Counted from the first letter of the stretch, positions 1-7,263 are shown. The stretch is 13,235 nucleotides of DNA from an archaeon (GCA_021806865.1 JAKAPU010000061.1:1-13235); one strand, 5' to 3'. The notes: generated by a model not told the origin, from the letters alone. Numbers and translations: made by a program.

Positions 1-777
1 TGCTTGCTTCAGCTCTCCTTCAATCAAGGTATCAAAAATGCCATGTGCTCTTTCGTTTGTCTTTGAAATGACCACGCGAGTAAACAACGACCTCTCAACT
101 TCTCTTCCTTCCTCTGTTTCAAATTGTTTGAGAGTCTCCGATCTCTCTCGAAGCCCCTCGGGATCCGTGTTGAGATTCACGACGTCTGCATACTTGGCAG
201 CCACTCTCAGCATTCTTGGCTTGTCCGCACCAATCCACAAAGGAATGTGTTCCTGTACTGGTTTGGGCGAATTTATTGCATGTTTCAGTTTGTGGTACTT
301 GCCATCGAAATTGGCTTCGACCACTTTGCTATCTAGAAGCAGCCACAGCGTCTCGACCATCTCGATAAATCTCTGTATTCTCACTTTGGGCTCCAGGAAT
401 TCAAAGCCATAGGCTTCCATTTCCCTCTTGTCCCACCCCGCTCCAACTCCAAGGTTCATCCTGCCGTTGGAGAGAACATCCAAGGTTGATACCATCTTTG
501 CAAGCAATCCTGGATTGCGAAACGGCTCTGAGCTCACAAGCGTTCCTAATCTGATTCGTCTTGTGTTTGCCGCGAGATAGCTCAAGAGCATCCAAGCTTC
601 GAAGCTAGGGAGCTCCGGGTTGAAGTAAGAGAACATGTGATCATAGAGCCACAAATTCTGAAATGATGAATCATCGATTATCGACGCGAGCAACTCTATC
701 CTCTTTGAGATTTCTTTCTTCTCGACGTGTCGATATTCTCCGTATCCACCCTGTGGGAAGTAAATCCCAAACTTCAT
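1..777 (-). CDS. LLM-class (luciferase-like) F420/flavin-dependent oxidoreductase, C-terminus cut by window edge
   Basis: Reading the minus strand from the ATG at 777-775 gives 259 uninterrupted codons that run off the left edge, so the C-terminus (probably some 50-80 residues, as relatives are about 300-330 long) is missing. The sequence fits the bacterial-luciferase-like TIM-barrel family: N-terminal MKFGIYFPQ strand, LWLYDHMF at about 42-49, the block TRRIRLGTLVSSEPFRNPGLLAKM at about 72-95, STLDVLSNGRMNLGVGAGW at about 97-115 and PLWIGADKPRMLRVAAKYAD at about 179-198. In this family these segments bind F420 or FMN and oxidise or reduce small organic substrates; the cofactor and substrate cannot be told from sequence. 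It is divergent from the TrpA-like gene, separated by about 100 bases. A TATA-like box lies about 30 bases before the ATG, implying a leaderless or nearly leaderless message. Family call is firm; specific function is unknown. Confidence 0.9.
   Translation of the reverse strand, partial: MKFGIYFPQGGYGEYRHVEKKEISKRIELLASIIDDSSFQNLWLYDHMFSYFNPELPSFEAWMLLSYLAANTRRIRLGTLVSSEPFRNPGLLAKMVSTLDVLSNGRMNLGVGAGWDKREMEAYGFEFLEPKVRIQRFIEMVETLWLLLDSKVVEANFDGKYHKLKHAINSPKPVQEHIPLWIGADKPRMLRVAAKYADVVNLNTDPEGLRERSETLKQFETEEGREVERSLFTRVVISKTNERAHGIFDTLIEGELKQA
668..681. repeat. 14-base direct repeat, copy 1 (copy 2 at 793-806)
   Basis: GAATCATCGATTAT occurs exactly at 668-681, inside the oxidoreductase coding sequence, and again at 793-806, where it overlaps the TATA-like box of that gene. 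The starts are 125 bases apart. It contains the palindrome ATCGAT. It may be a regulator site or chance. Confidence 0.3.
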
Positions 778-802
778 TGGATTTTCTGACTCGAATCATC
801 GA

Positions 803-810
803 TTATAAAA
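803..810 (-). promoter_or_regulatory. TATA-like box in the divergent intergenic region
   Basis: On the minus strand this reads TTTTATAA and is centred about 30 bases before the ATG at 777, the right distance for an archaeal TATA box driving a leaderless transcript of the oxidoreductase. Because the element is nearly symmetric, the plus-strand reading TTATAAAA could also serve the TrpA-like gene starting at 875, with a leader of about 40 bases. I see no other good plus-strand TATA box before 875. Confidence 0.5.
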
Positions 811-874
811 CGTACTTTGAGCCGCTGCGCTTTCTTTTGTCAGTTCCTGAATCACATCGAATCATAACTTTGGC

Positions 875-1663
875 TTGACTAATGATAGAATTAATAGTCC
901 AATTACACTTTCCAAAACCATCAGCTGCACACTTGAGTTGTTAGCAAAGCCAGTTTTCATGAGCTACGTTCCAGCGAAACATCCGCGCTACTCATCTCTG
1001 GAACTGATCAAGCTCTACCAAGAAACCGGAGTCAATGCGATCGAGTTTGGATTTCCCAGTGCCAACCCGTGGCTGGATGGCCCTTTAATCAAACGCTTTC
1101 ACCAGCTAATGCGATCTTCCGGAATCGATTATAGAAAGTCATTCGAGATTTTCGACGAAATCAAGTCTAGCATAAACATTCCTGTCTTCTTGATGACTTA
1201 CTCCGATGTCGTGCGTGGCGTCGGCGAGAACAAATTTCTGTTAGACTGTAAGACTCATGGGTTTAGCGGCGCAATAGTTCCGGACATGGAATTGGGTCGC
1301 ACGGAAGGACTGATGAGTGTAAAGTTCGTTGACGTTTACAAAGACAAATTGCAGGACCTTAAGCCTGATTATGATCTATTCTATCTTCGCGCGAGCCAAG
1401 CTCAAACCGGCCAAAAGGCCATAATCGATGAGGATAGACTGAAGAAAGTAGTAGACCATCTCAGGAGAAGCACAAACTCGTACATCATAAGCGGCTTTGG
1501 TATAGAGACCGAAGAAGACACGAGAAAAATGATGTCTTACGGCTTTGACGGCCTGGCGATCAGCACATCAATACTTAGAGCAGTTGAAAAGACTTCTTTG
1601 GATCAGGTCAGAGAAAAGATAAGGTCCTTTTCCTTGGCAATGAGAGAATCTTACAAATCTTGA
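875..1663 (+). CDS. Diverged tryptophan synthase alpha (TrpA) paralogue
   Basis: This 262-residue protein is a TIM-barrel relative of TrpA, distinct from the canonical trpA also in this window. Conserved TrpA landmarks appear in order: VFMSYV at 27-32 (canonical FMPYV), NAIEFGFPSANPWLDGP at 54-70 containing the counterparts of catalytic Glu49 (E57) and Asp60 (D68), LMTY at 106-109, IVPD at 134-137, QTG at 177-179 (loop 6 of TrpA) and SGFGIETEEDTRKM at 206-219, with STSI at 230-233 in place of the phosphate-binding serine region. The canonical PFSDP is changed to PSANP, and the middle part (about 138-175) is shorter and unlike TrpA. A likely activity is cleavage of indole-3-glycerol phosphate to indole and glyceraldehyde-3-phosphate, or a related aldol-type reaction; this is inference. 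The start is TTG at 875, the first start codon after the in-frame stop at 848-850. The ParB-like gene follows on the same strand and may be co-transcribed. Confidence 0.8.
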   Translation: MTNDRINSPITLSKTISCTLELLAKPVFMSYVPAKHPRYSSLELIKLYQETGVNAIEFGFPSANPWLDGPLIKRFHQLMRSSGIDYRKSFEIFDEIKSSINIPVFLMTYSDVVRGVGENKFLLDCKTHGFSGAIVPDMELGRTEGLMSVKFVDVYKDKLQDLKPDYDLFYLRASQAQTGQKAIIDEDRLKKVVDHLRRSTNSYIISGFGIETEEDTRKMMSYGFDGLAISTSILRAVEKTSLDQVREKIRSFSLAMRESYKS

Positions 1664-1697
1664 AGCAAAACTACTCAATTTTGGTAGCAAAGGTTTA

Positions 1698-2702
1698 ATC
1701 GCCTCGCTTCCACACGGCAGGTTCGATAACGATACGACAACCCACTCCTACGCAAAAGAAGAGCACGTCGTAGAATCCATCCCTCTCAAACTGATTAGTC
1801 GACCTTCGTTCAGACTTCGGATAAGGCTTGAAGGTATCGACGATCTGATGAAGTCGATCCGCTCCGTCGGACTCCTCCAACCCATCATAGTCCGGTCCGT
1901 CAGAGAGAGCCTCGAGATAGTCGCCGGTGAAAGGAGGTTTGAGGCGTGCAGGCGCCTGCGCTGGAGGAACGTCCCGTGTGTTGTCCACAACCTTTCTGAC
2001 AAGGAGTCCTTCGAAGTCGCCTTATCAGAGAACATTGAAAGAGAGACCCTAAATCCCATAGAGGAGGCAATCGCTTTCAAGAGGTACGTCCGCGAATTCG
2101 GCTGGGGTGGAGAGTCCGAGCTCGCAAAGAGAATAGGCAAGAGCCAGCAATACGTCTCTCAAAGGTTGCAGCTGCTAGATCTCCCGAAACCCGTGCTTGA
2201 TCTTGTTACTAGGCGCCAAGTAAATCCCTCGGTAGCAACCGAACTCATCTGGGCAAAGGACTCGGTCGCACAAAATCAGATCGCCCAAATGGCTAGCCTG
2301 CTGAAGCTCTCCCAGAGAGAGGTGAGGGATCTCGTAAGGTCGATTAGGAAGGCCGTGGTCGTTGACAATAGGAGCCTATCCGAGGAAAATACCACACGCG
2401 CCGATATAGTCCAGAGCAGGAAATCTCCAGTTTCAACTCTCACTGTCGTGAACCCCTCAGACACCTCATTCCCTATTGCGGTCTCTGTCAAGTTGAAGGA
2501 GCCTAAAGATAGGAGAGCCGTAGACAGGGCCTTACTTAGCTTGAAAATCGCACTTTTCAGGATCGACTCTATTCTGAATGAAGGCGTTGAAGACCAAGCG
2601 CTCAGAGAACTGATACTTAGGACAAGAGTTCAGCTTCATGACATGGCAGATCCACTGATTAAATTCAAGATGAAAAACAGGTGGAACTCTACTAACTACT
2701 AA
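1698..2702 (+). CDS. ParB/RepB/Spo0J-family protein, start codon unresolved
   Basis: The protein has the ParB N-terminal (CTP-binding type) fold: IPLKLISRPSFRLR, then GIDDLMKSIRSVGLLQPIIV, then AGERRFEACRRL and NIERETLNPIEEAIAF, followed by a helix-turn-helix (SELAKRIGKSQQYVSQRLQLL) and a charged C-terminal region (about residues 250-334). In bacteria ParB binds parS sites and slides as a clamp; archaeal homologues may act as partition or nucleoid proteins or as regulators. No ParA lies in the window. The first in-frame ATG is at 1848, but it falls inside the conserved domain, so translation must begin earlier. The frame is open from 1644, yet holds no ATG, GTG or TTG before 1848. The left coordinate here marks the in-frame ATC at 1698, only one candidate. 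Alternatively the TTG at 1681 connects to this frame if one T is added to the TTT at 1694-1696. The gene ends 3 bases from the convergent trpA. Family call is firm; the start is not. Confidence 0.8.
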   Translation: MASLPHGRFDNDTTTHSYAKEEHVVESIPLKLISRPSFRLRIRLEGIDDLMKSIRSVGLLQPIIVRSVRESLEIVAGERRFEACRRLRWRNVPCVVHNLSDKESFEVALSENIERETLNPIEEAIAFKRYVREFGWGGESELAKRIGKSQQYVSQRLQLLDLPKPVLDLVTRRQVNPSVATELIWAKDSVAQNQIAQMASLLKLSQREVRDLVRSIRKAVVVDNRSLSEENTTRADIVQSRKSPVSTLTVVNPSDTSFPIAVSVKLKEPKDRRAVDRALLSLKIALFRIDSILNEGVEDQALRELILRTRVQLHDMADPLIKFKMKNRWNSTNY

Positions 2703-2705
2703 TCT

Positions 2706-3521
2706 TCACTGCTTCTTGCACGCGGCCTTCATCGCATTAGCAAACTCGGCAATTTCAGCTAGATGCATCTTAGGATTGGTTGGATCCTTTGAATAGAGAT
2801 CAATAATCTTGCTTGCGACGATCACTCCATCCGCGCCAGCTCCCACAATTGACTTCACGTGTTCAGGTCTTGAGATGCCAAACCCCATCGCAAGTGGAAT
2901 CTGCTCGCGAGAAATTTCTTTCACTCTCTTTATCAGATTTAGGGCTCTATTCTCTACCTTTTCTCTAGCACCAGTCGTTCCTTCGACGCTGACGAGATAC
3001 ACGAAACCAGAAGACCTCGAAGTAATTTCTTTGATCCTCGCATCCGAGGACCTAGGGCTCACCAAGTGGACTAGATCAACTCCAATTTCATGTACGAGCT
3101 TTTCAAGGTCTGCCGATTCCTCTATCGGCAAATCCGGTACTATCAATCCGTCGAGGCCTATCTCTTTCATTTTCGATACAAACTTTTCGACTCCTCCGTG
3201 CATCACCAAGTTGTAGTAAGTCATAACGACGATGGGAATCTGTGCATTTTGGTTTCTGATTTTGCGCGCAACTTCAAATGCGATATCAGGATGCATTCCA
3301 GCCCTTAGCGCCCGCACCGAAGCGTTCTGAATCGTAGGGCCATCGGCAATTGGATCTGAAAATGGAATGCCGAATTCAAGCAAATCAGCACCATTCTGAA
3401 TGAGCGTATTTGCAAGTTCTACGGTAAACTCTGCACTGGGATCGCCGCAAGCTACGTACGGCATGAATGCGGCCTCATTTCTTTCCTTCAGTCTTCGAAA
3501 GGTCTCTGCTATCCTTGACAT
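2706..3521 (-). CDS. trpA: Tryptophan synthase alpha subunit
   Basis: TrpA cleaves indole-3-glycerol phosphate to indole and glyceraldehyde-3-phosphate; the indole passes to TrpB through a tunnel in the cytoplasmic alpha2-beta2 complex. The 271-residue product is of normal length and canonical sequence: AFMPYVACGDPS at 18-29, LLEFGIPFSDPIADGP at 47-62 with catalytic Glu49 and Asp60 at exactly the standard numbering, VVMTYYN, LIVPDLPIEES, SVEGTTGAR (loop 6) and MGFGISRPEHV. The ATG at 3521 follows trpB by 24 bases, so the two form an operon transcribed trpB then trpA. Its 3' end lies 3 bases from the end of the ParB-like gene on the other strand, so the two transcripts probably overlap at their 3' ends. 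No other trp genes are in the window. Confidence 0.97.
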   Translation of the reverse strand: MSRIAETFRRLKERNEAAFMPYVACGDPSAEFTVELANTLIQNGADLLEFGIPFSDPIADGPTIQNASVRALRAGMHPDIAFEVARKIRNQNAQIPIVVMTYYNLVMHGGVEKFVSKMKEIGLDGLIVPDLPIEESADLEKLVHEIGVDLVHLVSPRSSDARIKEITSRSSGFVYLVSVEGTTGAREKVENRALNLIKRVKEISREQIPLAMGFGISRPEHVKSIVGAGADGVIVASKIIDLYSKDPTNPKMHLAEIAEFANAMKAACKKQ

Positions 3522-3545
3522 TATGAATGCACTTCAAGCAATAGA

Positions 3546-4760
3546 TTACTTTGCAATCTCTACTCCAAAGTACTTGGAGACGGTGTCGAGATCCTTTTCT
3601 CCGCGTCCTGAGAAATTCACAACGACGCTTTCCTTCTTTGCAAAGTACTCTTTGTTTTTGAGCAGGTATGCGATCGCATGCGCCGTTTCAAGTGCCGGCG
3701 GCATTCCTTCCAGCTTGCAGGAGAGGGAGTACGCGTCAAACACTTCCTGATCTGTCGCAAAGCCCACCTTTATTCTCCCTGCTTCTTTCAGATTTGAAAT
3801 TTCAGGGCCTCTTCCAGGATAGTTGAGCCCGGCAGATCGCGTAGCTGTCGGGTTGACCAGTCCGTACTCGTTTTGAAGAAGATAGATGTACGACCCGTGC
3901 AAAACTCCTTCCTCTCCCTTTGAGAGAACCGCCGCATGCATTGTTCCGTCGATTCCCTGCCCTCCGCCTTCGACAAAGTGAAGCTCGACCTCGCGCCTAT
4001 CCAGAAACGCGTAGAACATTCCCATGGCGTTTGATCCTCCGCTTCCCGCGGCGATGATCGCACTAGGTAATTTTCCTGCGCCCTCCTTCTCCTGGAACTC
4101 TGACATCGTTTCCATGCCAATCACCTTCTGGAATTCTCTCACAATCATCGGATACGGATGTGGCCCTACAGAAGAACCAAGCAGATAGTGAGTCGTGTCA
4201 AGATTTGAGATCCAATCTCTTATCGCCTCGTTTACGGAATCCTTGAGTATCCCATTGCCCGTCGAAACAGGAATAACCCTGCCTCCGTTGAGCTTGATTT
4301 TGAAAGCATTCATCGCCTGCCTCTGGATGTCCTTCACACCCATGTAGACATCTGCCTCCATTCCAAGCACCGCCGCGGCTGTTACAACAGCCAGTCCGTG
4401 TTGCCCTGCTCCAGTTTCTGCGATCAGTCTCTTTTTCCCCATGCTCTTTGCAAGGAGAGCTTGCCCTAACGCATTGTTGATTTTGTGGGCTCCAGTATGG
4501 AGTAAATCTTCCCTCTTCAGGTAGACCTTGGTTCCAATCTTATCGCTCAGATTTCTTGCGTGATAAAGCGGCGTTGGTCTTCCAGCATAATCATGCTCGA
4601 GCATACGGTAGTACTCTTGCTGAACATCGTCGTTCCTGAATTTCTCAAACGCATCTTCGAGTTCTTGAAGTGCCGGAATTAGAAGTTCGGGAACATATTT
4701 ACCTCCAAACTTTCCAAATTTCCCATGCCTGTCAGGGAGCTCCTGAAGTTTAGTAGACAT
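3546..4760 (-). CDS. trpB: Tryptophan synthase beta subunit (TrpB1 type)
   Basis: TrpB is the PLP enzyme that joins indole and L-serine to give tryptophan. The 404-residue product has the N-terminal GKFGGKYVPE segment, the PLP lysine in HTGAHKINN (Lys93), the catalytic Glu115 in AETGAGQHG, a phosphate loop GSGGSNAMG at 239-247, Glu358 in ALETAHA and Ser384 in NFSGRGEKD, which contacts the PLP ring nitrogen. The N-terminus and length fit the TrpB1 class that pairs with TrpA, in line with trpA directly downstream. Odd points: in the communication-domain loop the usual GLDYPxVGPEH reads GLNYPGRGPEI, so the Asp that contacts the serine hydroxyl in known structures (Asp305 of the Salmonella enzyme) is Asn313 here; and the first glycine of the usual GGGSNA is Ser. 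It starts with ATG and has a clear TATA box upstream. Identity is certain; effect of the substitutions is unknown. Confidence 0.97.
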   Translation of the reverse strand: MSTKLQELPDRHGKFGKFGGKYVPELLIPALQELEDAFEKFRNDDVQQEYYRMLEHDYAGRPTPLYHARNLSDKIGTKVYLKREDLLHTGAHKINNALGQALLAKSMGKKRLIAETGAGQHGLAVVTAAAVLGMEADVYMGVKDIQRQAMNAFKIKLNGGRVIPVSTGNGILKDSVNEAIRDWISNLDTTHYLLGSSVGPHPYPMIVREFQKVIGMETMSEFQEKEGAGKLPSAIIAAGSGGSNAMGMFYAFLDRREVELHFVEGGGQGIDGTMHAAVLSKGEEGVLHGSYIYLLQNEYGLVNPTATRSAGLNYPGRGPEISNLKEAGRIKVGFATDQEVFDAYSLSCKLEGMPPALETAHAIAYLLKNKEYFAKKESVVVNFSGRGEKDLDTVSKYFGVEIAK

Positions 4761-4785
4761 TTCAAAATAGAACAGTGCCGTTCGT

Positions 4786-4795
4786 CTATATATAG
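4786..4795 (-). promoter_or_regulatory. TATA box of trpBA
   Basis: The perfect palindrome CTATATATAG is centred about 30 bases before the trpB ATG at 4760. With the usual archaeal spacing, transcription would start near 4764, giving an almost leaderless message. No attenuator or leader peptide fits in such a short leader. Confidence 0.65.
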
Positions 4796-4833
4796 AAACA
4801 AAATCAGCAGATCAAAATAACACCGTCTTCAAA

Positions 4834-4842
4834 CTTTTTATC
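4834..4842 (+). promoter_or_regulatory. TATA-like box for the livGFHM unit
   Basis: CTTTTTATC is centred about 39 bases before the TTG start of livG at 4877 and would place a transcription start near 4863-4866. It shares the 116-base divergent region with the trpBA promoter on the other strand. Confidence 0.45.
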
Positions 4843-4876
4843 AATTGGTTCACTTCGTATCAGGCGACCCTCTCTT

Positions 4877-5608
4877 TTGACCCTGTTTCAAACAACTGGA
4901 CTAACTAAGCGCTTTGGGGGGTTGATTGCGGTTAAAGACCTGGACTTCACGATCGATCAGGGCGAGATACTGGGACTGATTGGTCCGAACGGAGCGGGAA
5001 AGACAACAACTGTTAACCTGATCTACGGCGTGTACAGACCGAATTCCGGAAAAATTACATTCGACGGTTCTGATATTACTCACTCAAATCCAGCAAGAAA
5101 TGCCAGACTTGGTATATCAAGGACGTACCAGACGCCTAGGCCTTTCCTCAGAATGACAGCACTTGAGAACGTAATGGTCGGTGCGATGTTCGGGAGCAAG
5201 AGCACAAGGAACATAGACAAGGCAAGGAGAGAAAGCCTTGAGAAGCTTGAATATGTGGGCCTTTCAAAGCGCTCCGAAGCAGTGTGCAGTCAACTCGCGA
5301 TAGGAGAGCTAAGGCGTCTTGAGCTTGCAAGAGCTATGGCAGCACATCCAAAGTTGATGTTGCTTGACGAAGCTCTGGCCGGGCTGAATCCAAGCGAGAT
5401 TACCGAACAAACCGATCTCATAAAGAAGATCAGGGATTCAGGAGTAACCATTCTGATAATCGAACACATAATGAAAGCTATAATGAACACCTCTGATCGA
5501 ATCGTCGTCCTTGACTACGGAGAAAAAATAGCAGACGGTACCCCGAGCGAAATTTCACACGACAGGAAAGTCGTTGAAGCATATCTGGGCGAAGAAGAAA
5601 TTGCTTGA
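4877..5608 (+). CDS. livG: Branched-chain amino-acid (LIV/HAAT) type ABC transporter ATPase LivG
   Basis: This is one of the two cytoplasmic ATPases that power the importer. The 243-residue protein has Walker A GPNGAGKTT at 36-44, the Q-loop in SRTYQTPRPFLRMTALENV (Gln85), an ABC signature of the LivG variety (LAIGELRRLELARA, from 140), Walker B LMLLDE at 160-165, the D-loop region AGLNPSE and the H-loop His197 in LIIEH. The RTYQ..RPF..M section and AGLNP mark it as LivG rather than LivF. The start is TTG at 4877, which gives the expected N-terminus reaching the GLTKRFGG segment at once; no ATG or GTG lies nearby in frame. Its stop overlaps the start of livF. It is the first gene of a tightly packed livG-livF-livH-livM unit. 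Substrate cannot be deduced from the ATPase. Confidence 0.95.
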   Translation: MTLFQTTGLTKRFGGLIAVKDLDFTIDQGEILGLIGPNGAGKTTTVNLIYGVYRPNSGKITFDGSDITHSNPARNARLGISRTYQTPRPFLRMTALENVMVGAMFGSKSTRNIDKARRESLEKLEYVGLSKRSEAVCSQLAIGELRRLELARAMAAHPKLMLLDEALAGLNPSEITEQTDLIKKIRDSGVTILIIEHIMKAIMNTSDRIVVLDYGEKIADGTPSEISHDRKVVEAYLGEEEIA

Positions 5609-6305
5609 GGTAACCAGCATCTCGGCCGGGTACGGCCAAATCCAAGTTCTTTGGGATGCTTCGATTCAGGTAAAAGAGAAAGAGATAGTTGCCCTAATAG
5701 GAGCGAACGGAATGGGCAAGAGTACGCTTATTAAGTGTATAACCGGAATGCTCAAGCCACAATCTGGCAAGGTTACTTTTAGAGGCAAGGACATTACCGG
5801 CAGACCTCCGCACGAAATAAACAGAAGTGGGATAGCGCTCGTCCCCGAGGGAAGAAGGCTCTTTTCCCTTATGAGCGTTGAAGAAAACCTCCTTGCCGGA
5901 TCTCAGACGAAAGAATCAAAGAAGCACAGAGCCAAAAATCTTGAGAAGATATACACCATCTTTTCCGAACTCGCAGGAAGAAAATCGCAAATTGCAGGCA
6001 CGTTGAGCGGTGGAGAGCAACAAATGTTAGCGATTGGAAGGGCATTGATGTCCGAGCCTTCGCTTCTAATACTTGACGAGCCCTCCCTCGGTCTCTCGCC
6101 AAAGGTATTCTTGAGGGTTCTTTCAGTTATCAAAGAGATTCGAGAAACAGGCATATCGATTCTCCTGTCCGAACAGAGTGCAACGCAGGCCCTAAAAGCA
6201 TCCGACAGAGCTTTTGTTCTCCAGACAGGTAGAGTCATACTTTCCGGCAGATCATCCGAAGTGATCACAAACCAAAACATCAGAGAGGCCTATCTTGGGG
6301 TATAG
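5601..6305 (+). CDS. livF: LIV-type ABC transporter ATPase LivF
   Basis: This is the second ATPase of the importer. From the chosen start the protein has 234 residues, with Walker A GANGMGKST at 34-42, signature LSGGEQQMLAIGRALM at 135-150, Walker B LLILDE followed by PSLGLSPKV, and the switch region LLSEQSA where an H-loop His is usually replaced by Gln in LivF. The opening LLEVTSISAGYGQIQVLWD is typical of LivF. Two TTG codons are possible starts: 5574 and 5601. I chose 5601 because it gives the family-typical M-L-E-V opening and an 8-base overlap with livG; the earlier TTG would add nine residues (MKHIWAKKK) that overlap the conserved livG C-terminus, although an AGGA-like motif sits before it. 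Confidence 0.93.
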   Translation: MLEVTSISAGYGQIQVLWDASIQVKEKEIVALIGANGMGKSTLIKCITGMLKPQSGKVTFRGKDITGRPPHEINRSGIALVPEGRRLFSLMSVEENLLAGSQTKESKKHRAKNLEKIYTIFSELAGRKSQIAGTLSGGEQQMLAIGRALMSEPSLLILDEPSLGLSPKVFLRVLSVIKEIRETGISILLSEQSATQALKASDRAFVLQTGRVILSGRSSEVITNQNIREAYLGV

Positions 6306-7263
6306 ATTTTTGCGTCCTGTCTTGATTTATTCAATCACACTTGCGGCTTTAGGTGTGGCCATCGCTGCCTTTGCTCTTGCGGGACAGACCATAATCGTCC
6401 AGTTGCTTGTTATCAGCATAGCTTCGGGATCGCTCTTTGCAATCGCTGCCTCCGGCCTTTCTCTCACTTATGGCATACAAAAAGTGATGAACGTAGCTCA
6501 CGGCGACATCATAATACTCGGATCGTATGCTTTTCTGTCACTTACTGTCTTTAGCAAGAGCACTCTAAAGATTGACCCAACCATTTTCATCATCGTGGCT
6601 GTGCTTCTTTTGGGACTGTTCGGGGTATTCCTCAACAGTGCTCTAATCGAGCCAGTGAAAAAATACGGCTTTGAACCACCCATTCTGATAACCTTTGGTG
6701 TCCTCATCTTCATCGAAGCAGCTCTCCAGCTTATTTACGGAGGGAATGTTCAGGGTATCAATACCTCTTATTCATCAATAAACTACGTTATCGGAGGTGT
6801 CTTTGTACAGTACCTTGGGATTGTAACTTTTGTATCATGTCTAGTAGTTTTTGGCGTCATGGAGGTAATAATCTCAAAAACGGATCTTGGAAGATCGATA
6901 AGGGCTTCATCACAAGATGCCGATGCAGCAGAATTCTCTGGAATAAACGTGAAGAGAACTCAGCTTATAGCTTTTGTGATGGGCACGATGCTGGCTGGCG
7001 TAGGGGGTGTTCTCTATGGACTGACACAGGACTTTACCCCGACTTCGGGGCCGACGATTCTCATAATCATTCTGACTATAATCGTACTTGGCGGTATCGG
7101 AAGTCTTCCAGGCACTTTCGCTTCCGCAATGATCATTTCCGTCATCGATGTTGTAATTTCGTATTATCTGAATGCTGGCGTAGGGTATCTGATCACTCTT
7201 GTGATCTTCTTAGTGGTCATCGTCGTAAGGCCGAGTGGCATATTCGGTAGGAGCTTGAGGTGA
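6295..7263 (+). CDS. livH: LIV-type ABC transporter permease LivH
   Basis: This integral membrane permease pairs with LivM to form the import channel. The 322-residue protein is almost wholly hydrophobic, with about eight membrane segments. Family landmarks are ASGLSLTYGIQKVMNVAHGDIIILGSY at about 52-78, the EAA-like ATPase-contact loop SQDADAAEFSGINV at about 206-219, and LGGIGSLPGTFASAMI at about 265-280, then a C-terminal VRPSGIFG. The start is TTG at 6295, overlapping the end of livF by 11 bases; GAGAGG about six bases before it is a plausible ribosome binding site. A second TTG at 6310 would remove five residues. Its stop overlaps a strong Shine-Dalgarno-like motif for livM. Confidence 0.94.
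   Translation: MGYRFLRPVLIYSITLAALGVAIAAFALAGQTIIVQLLVISIASGSLFAIAASGLSLTYGIQKVMNVAHGDIIILGSYAFLSLTVFSKSTLKIDPTIFIIVAVLLLGLFGVFLNSALIEPVKKYGFEPPILITFGVLIFIEAALQLIYGGNVQGINTSYSSINYVIGGVFVQYLGIVTFVSCLVVFGVMEVIISKTDLGRSIRASSQDADAAEFSGINVKRTQLIAFVMGTMLAGVGGVLYGLTQDFTPTSGPTILIIILTIIVLGGIGSLPGTFASAMIISVIDVVISYYLNAGVGYLITLVIFLVVIVVRPSGIFGRSLR

Noticed and set aside
38..412. Plus-strand open frame of 124 codons
   Set aside because: It lies wholly inside the minus-strand LLM oxidoreductase, which has clear family motifs; the plus-strand translation is low-complexity Ser/Leu-rich and unlike a protein.
1748..2140. Minus-strand open frames at 1695-1988 and 1748-2140
   Set aside because: They are antisense to the conserved ParB domain, whose reading on the plus strand matches the family throughout.
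4761..4876. Possible trp leader or riboswitch in the 116-base divergent region
   Set aside because: The TATA box position leaves almost no leader before trpB, and no leader peptide or stable stem was seen.
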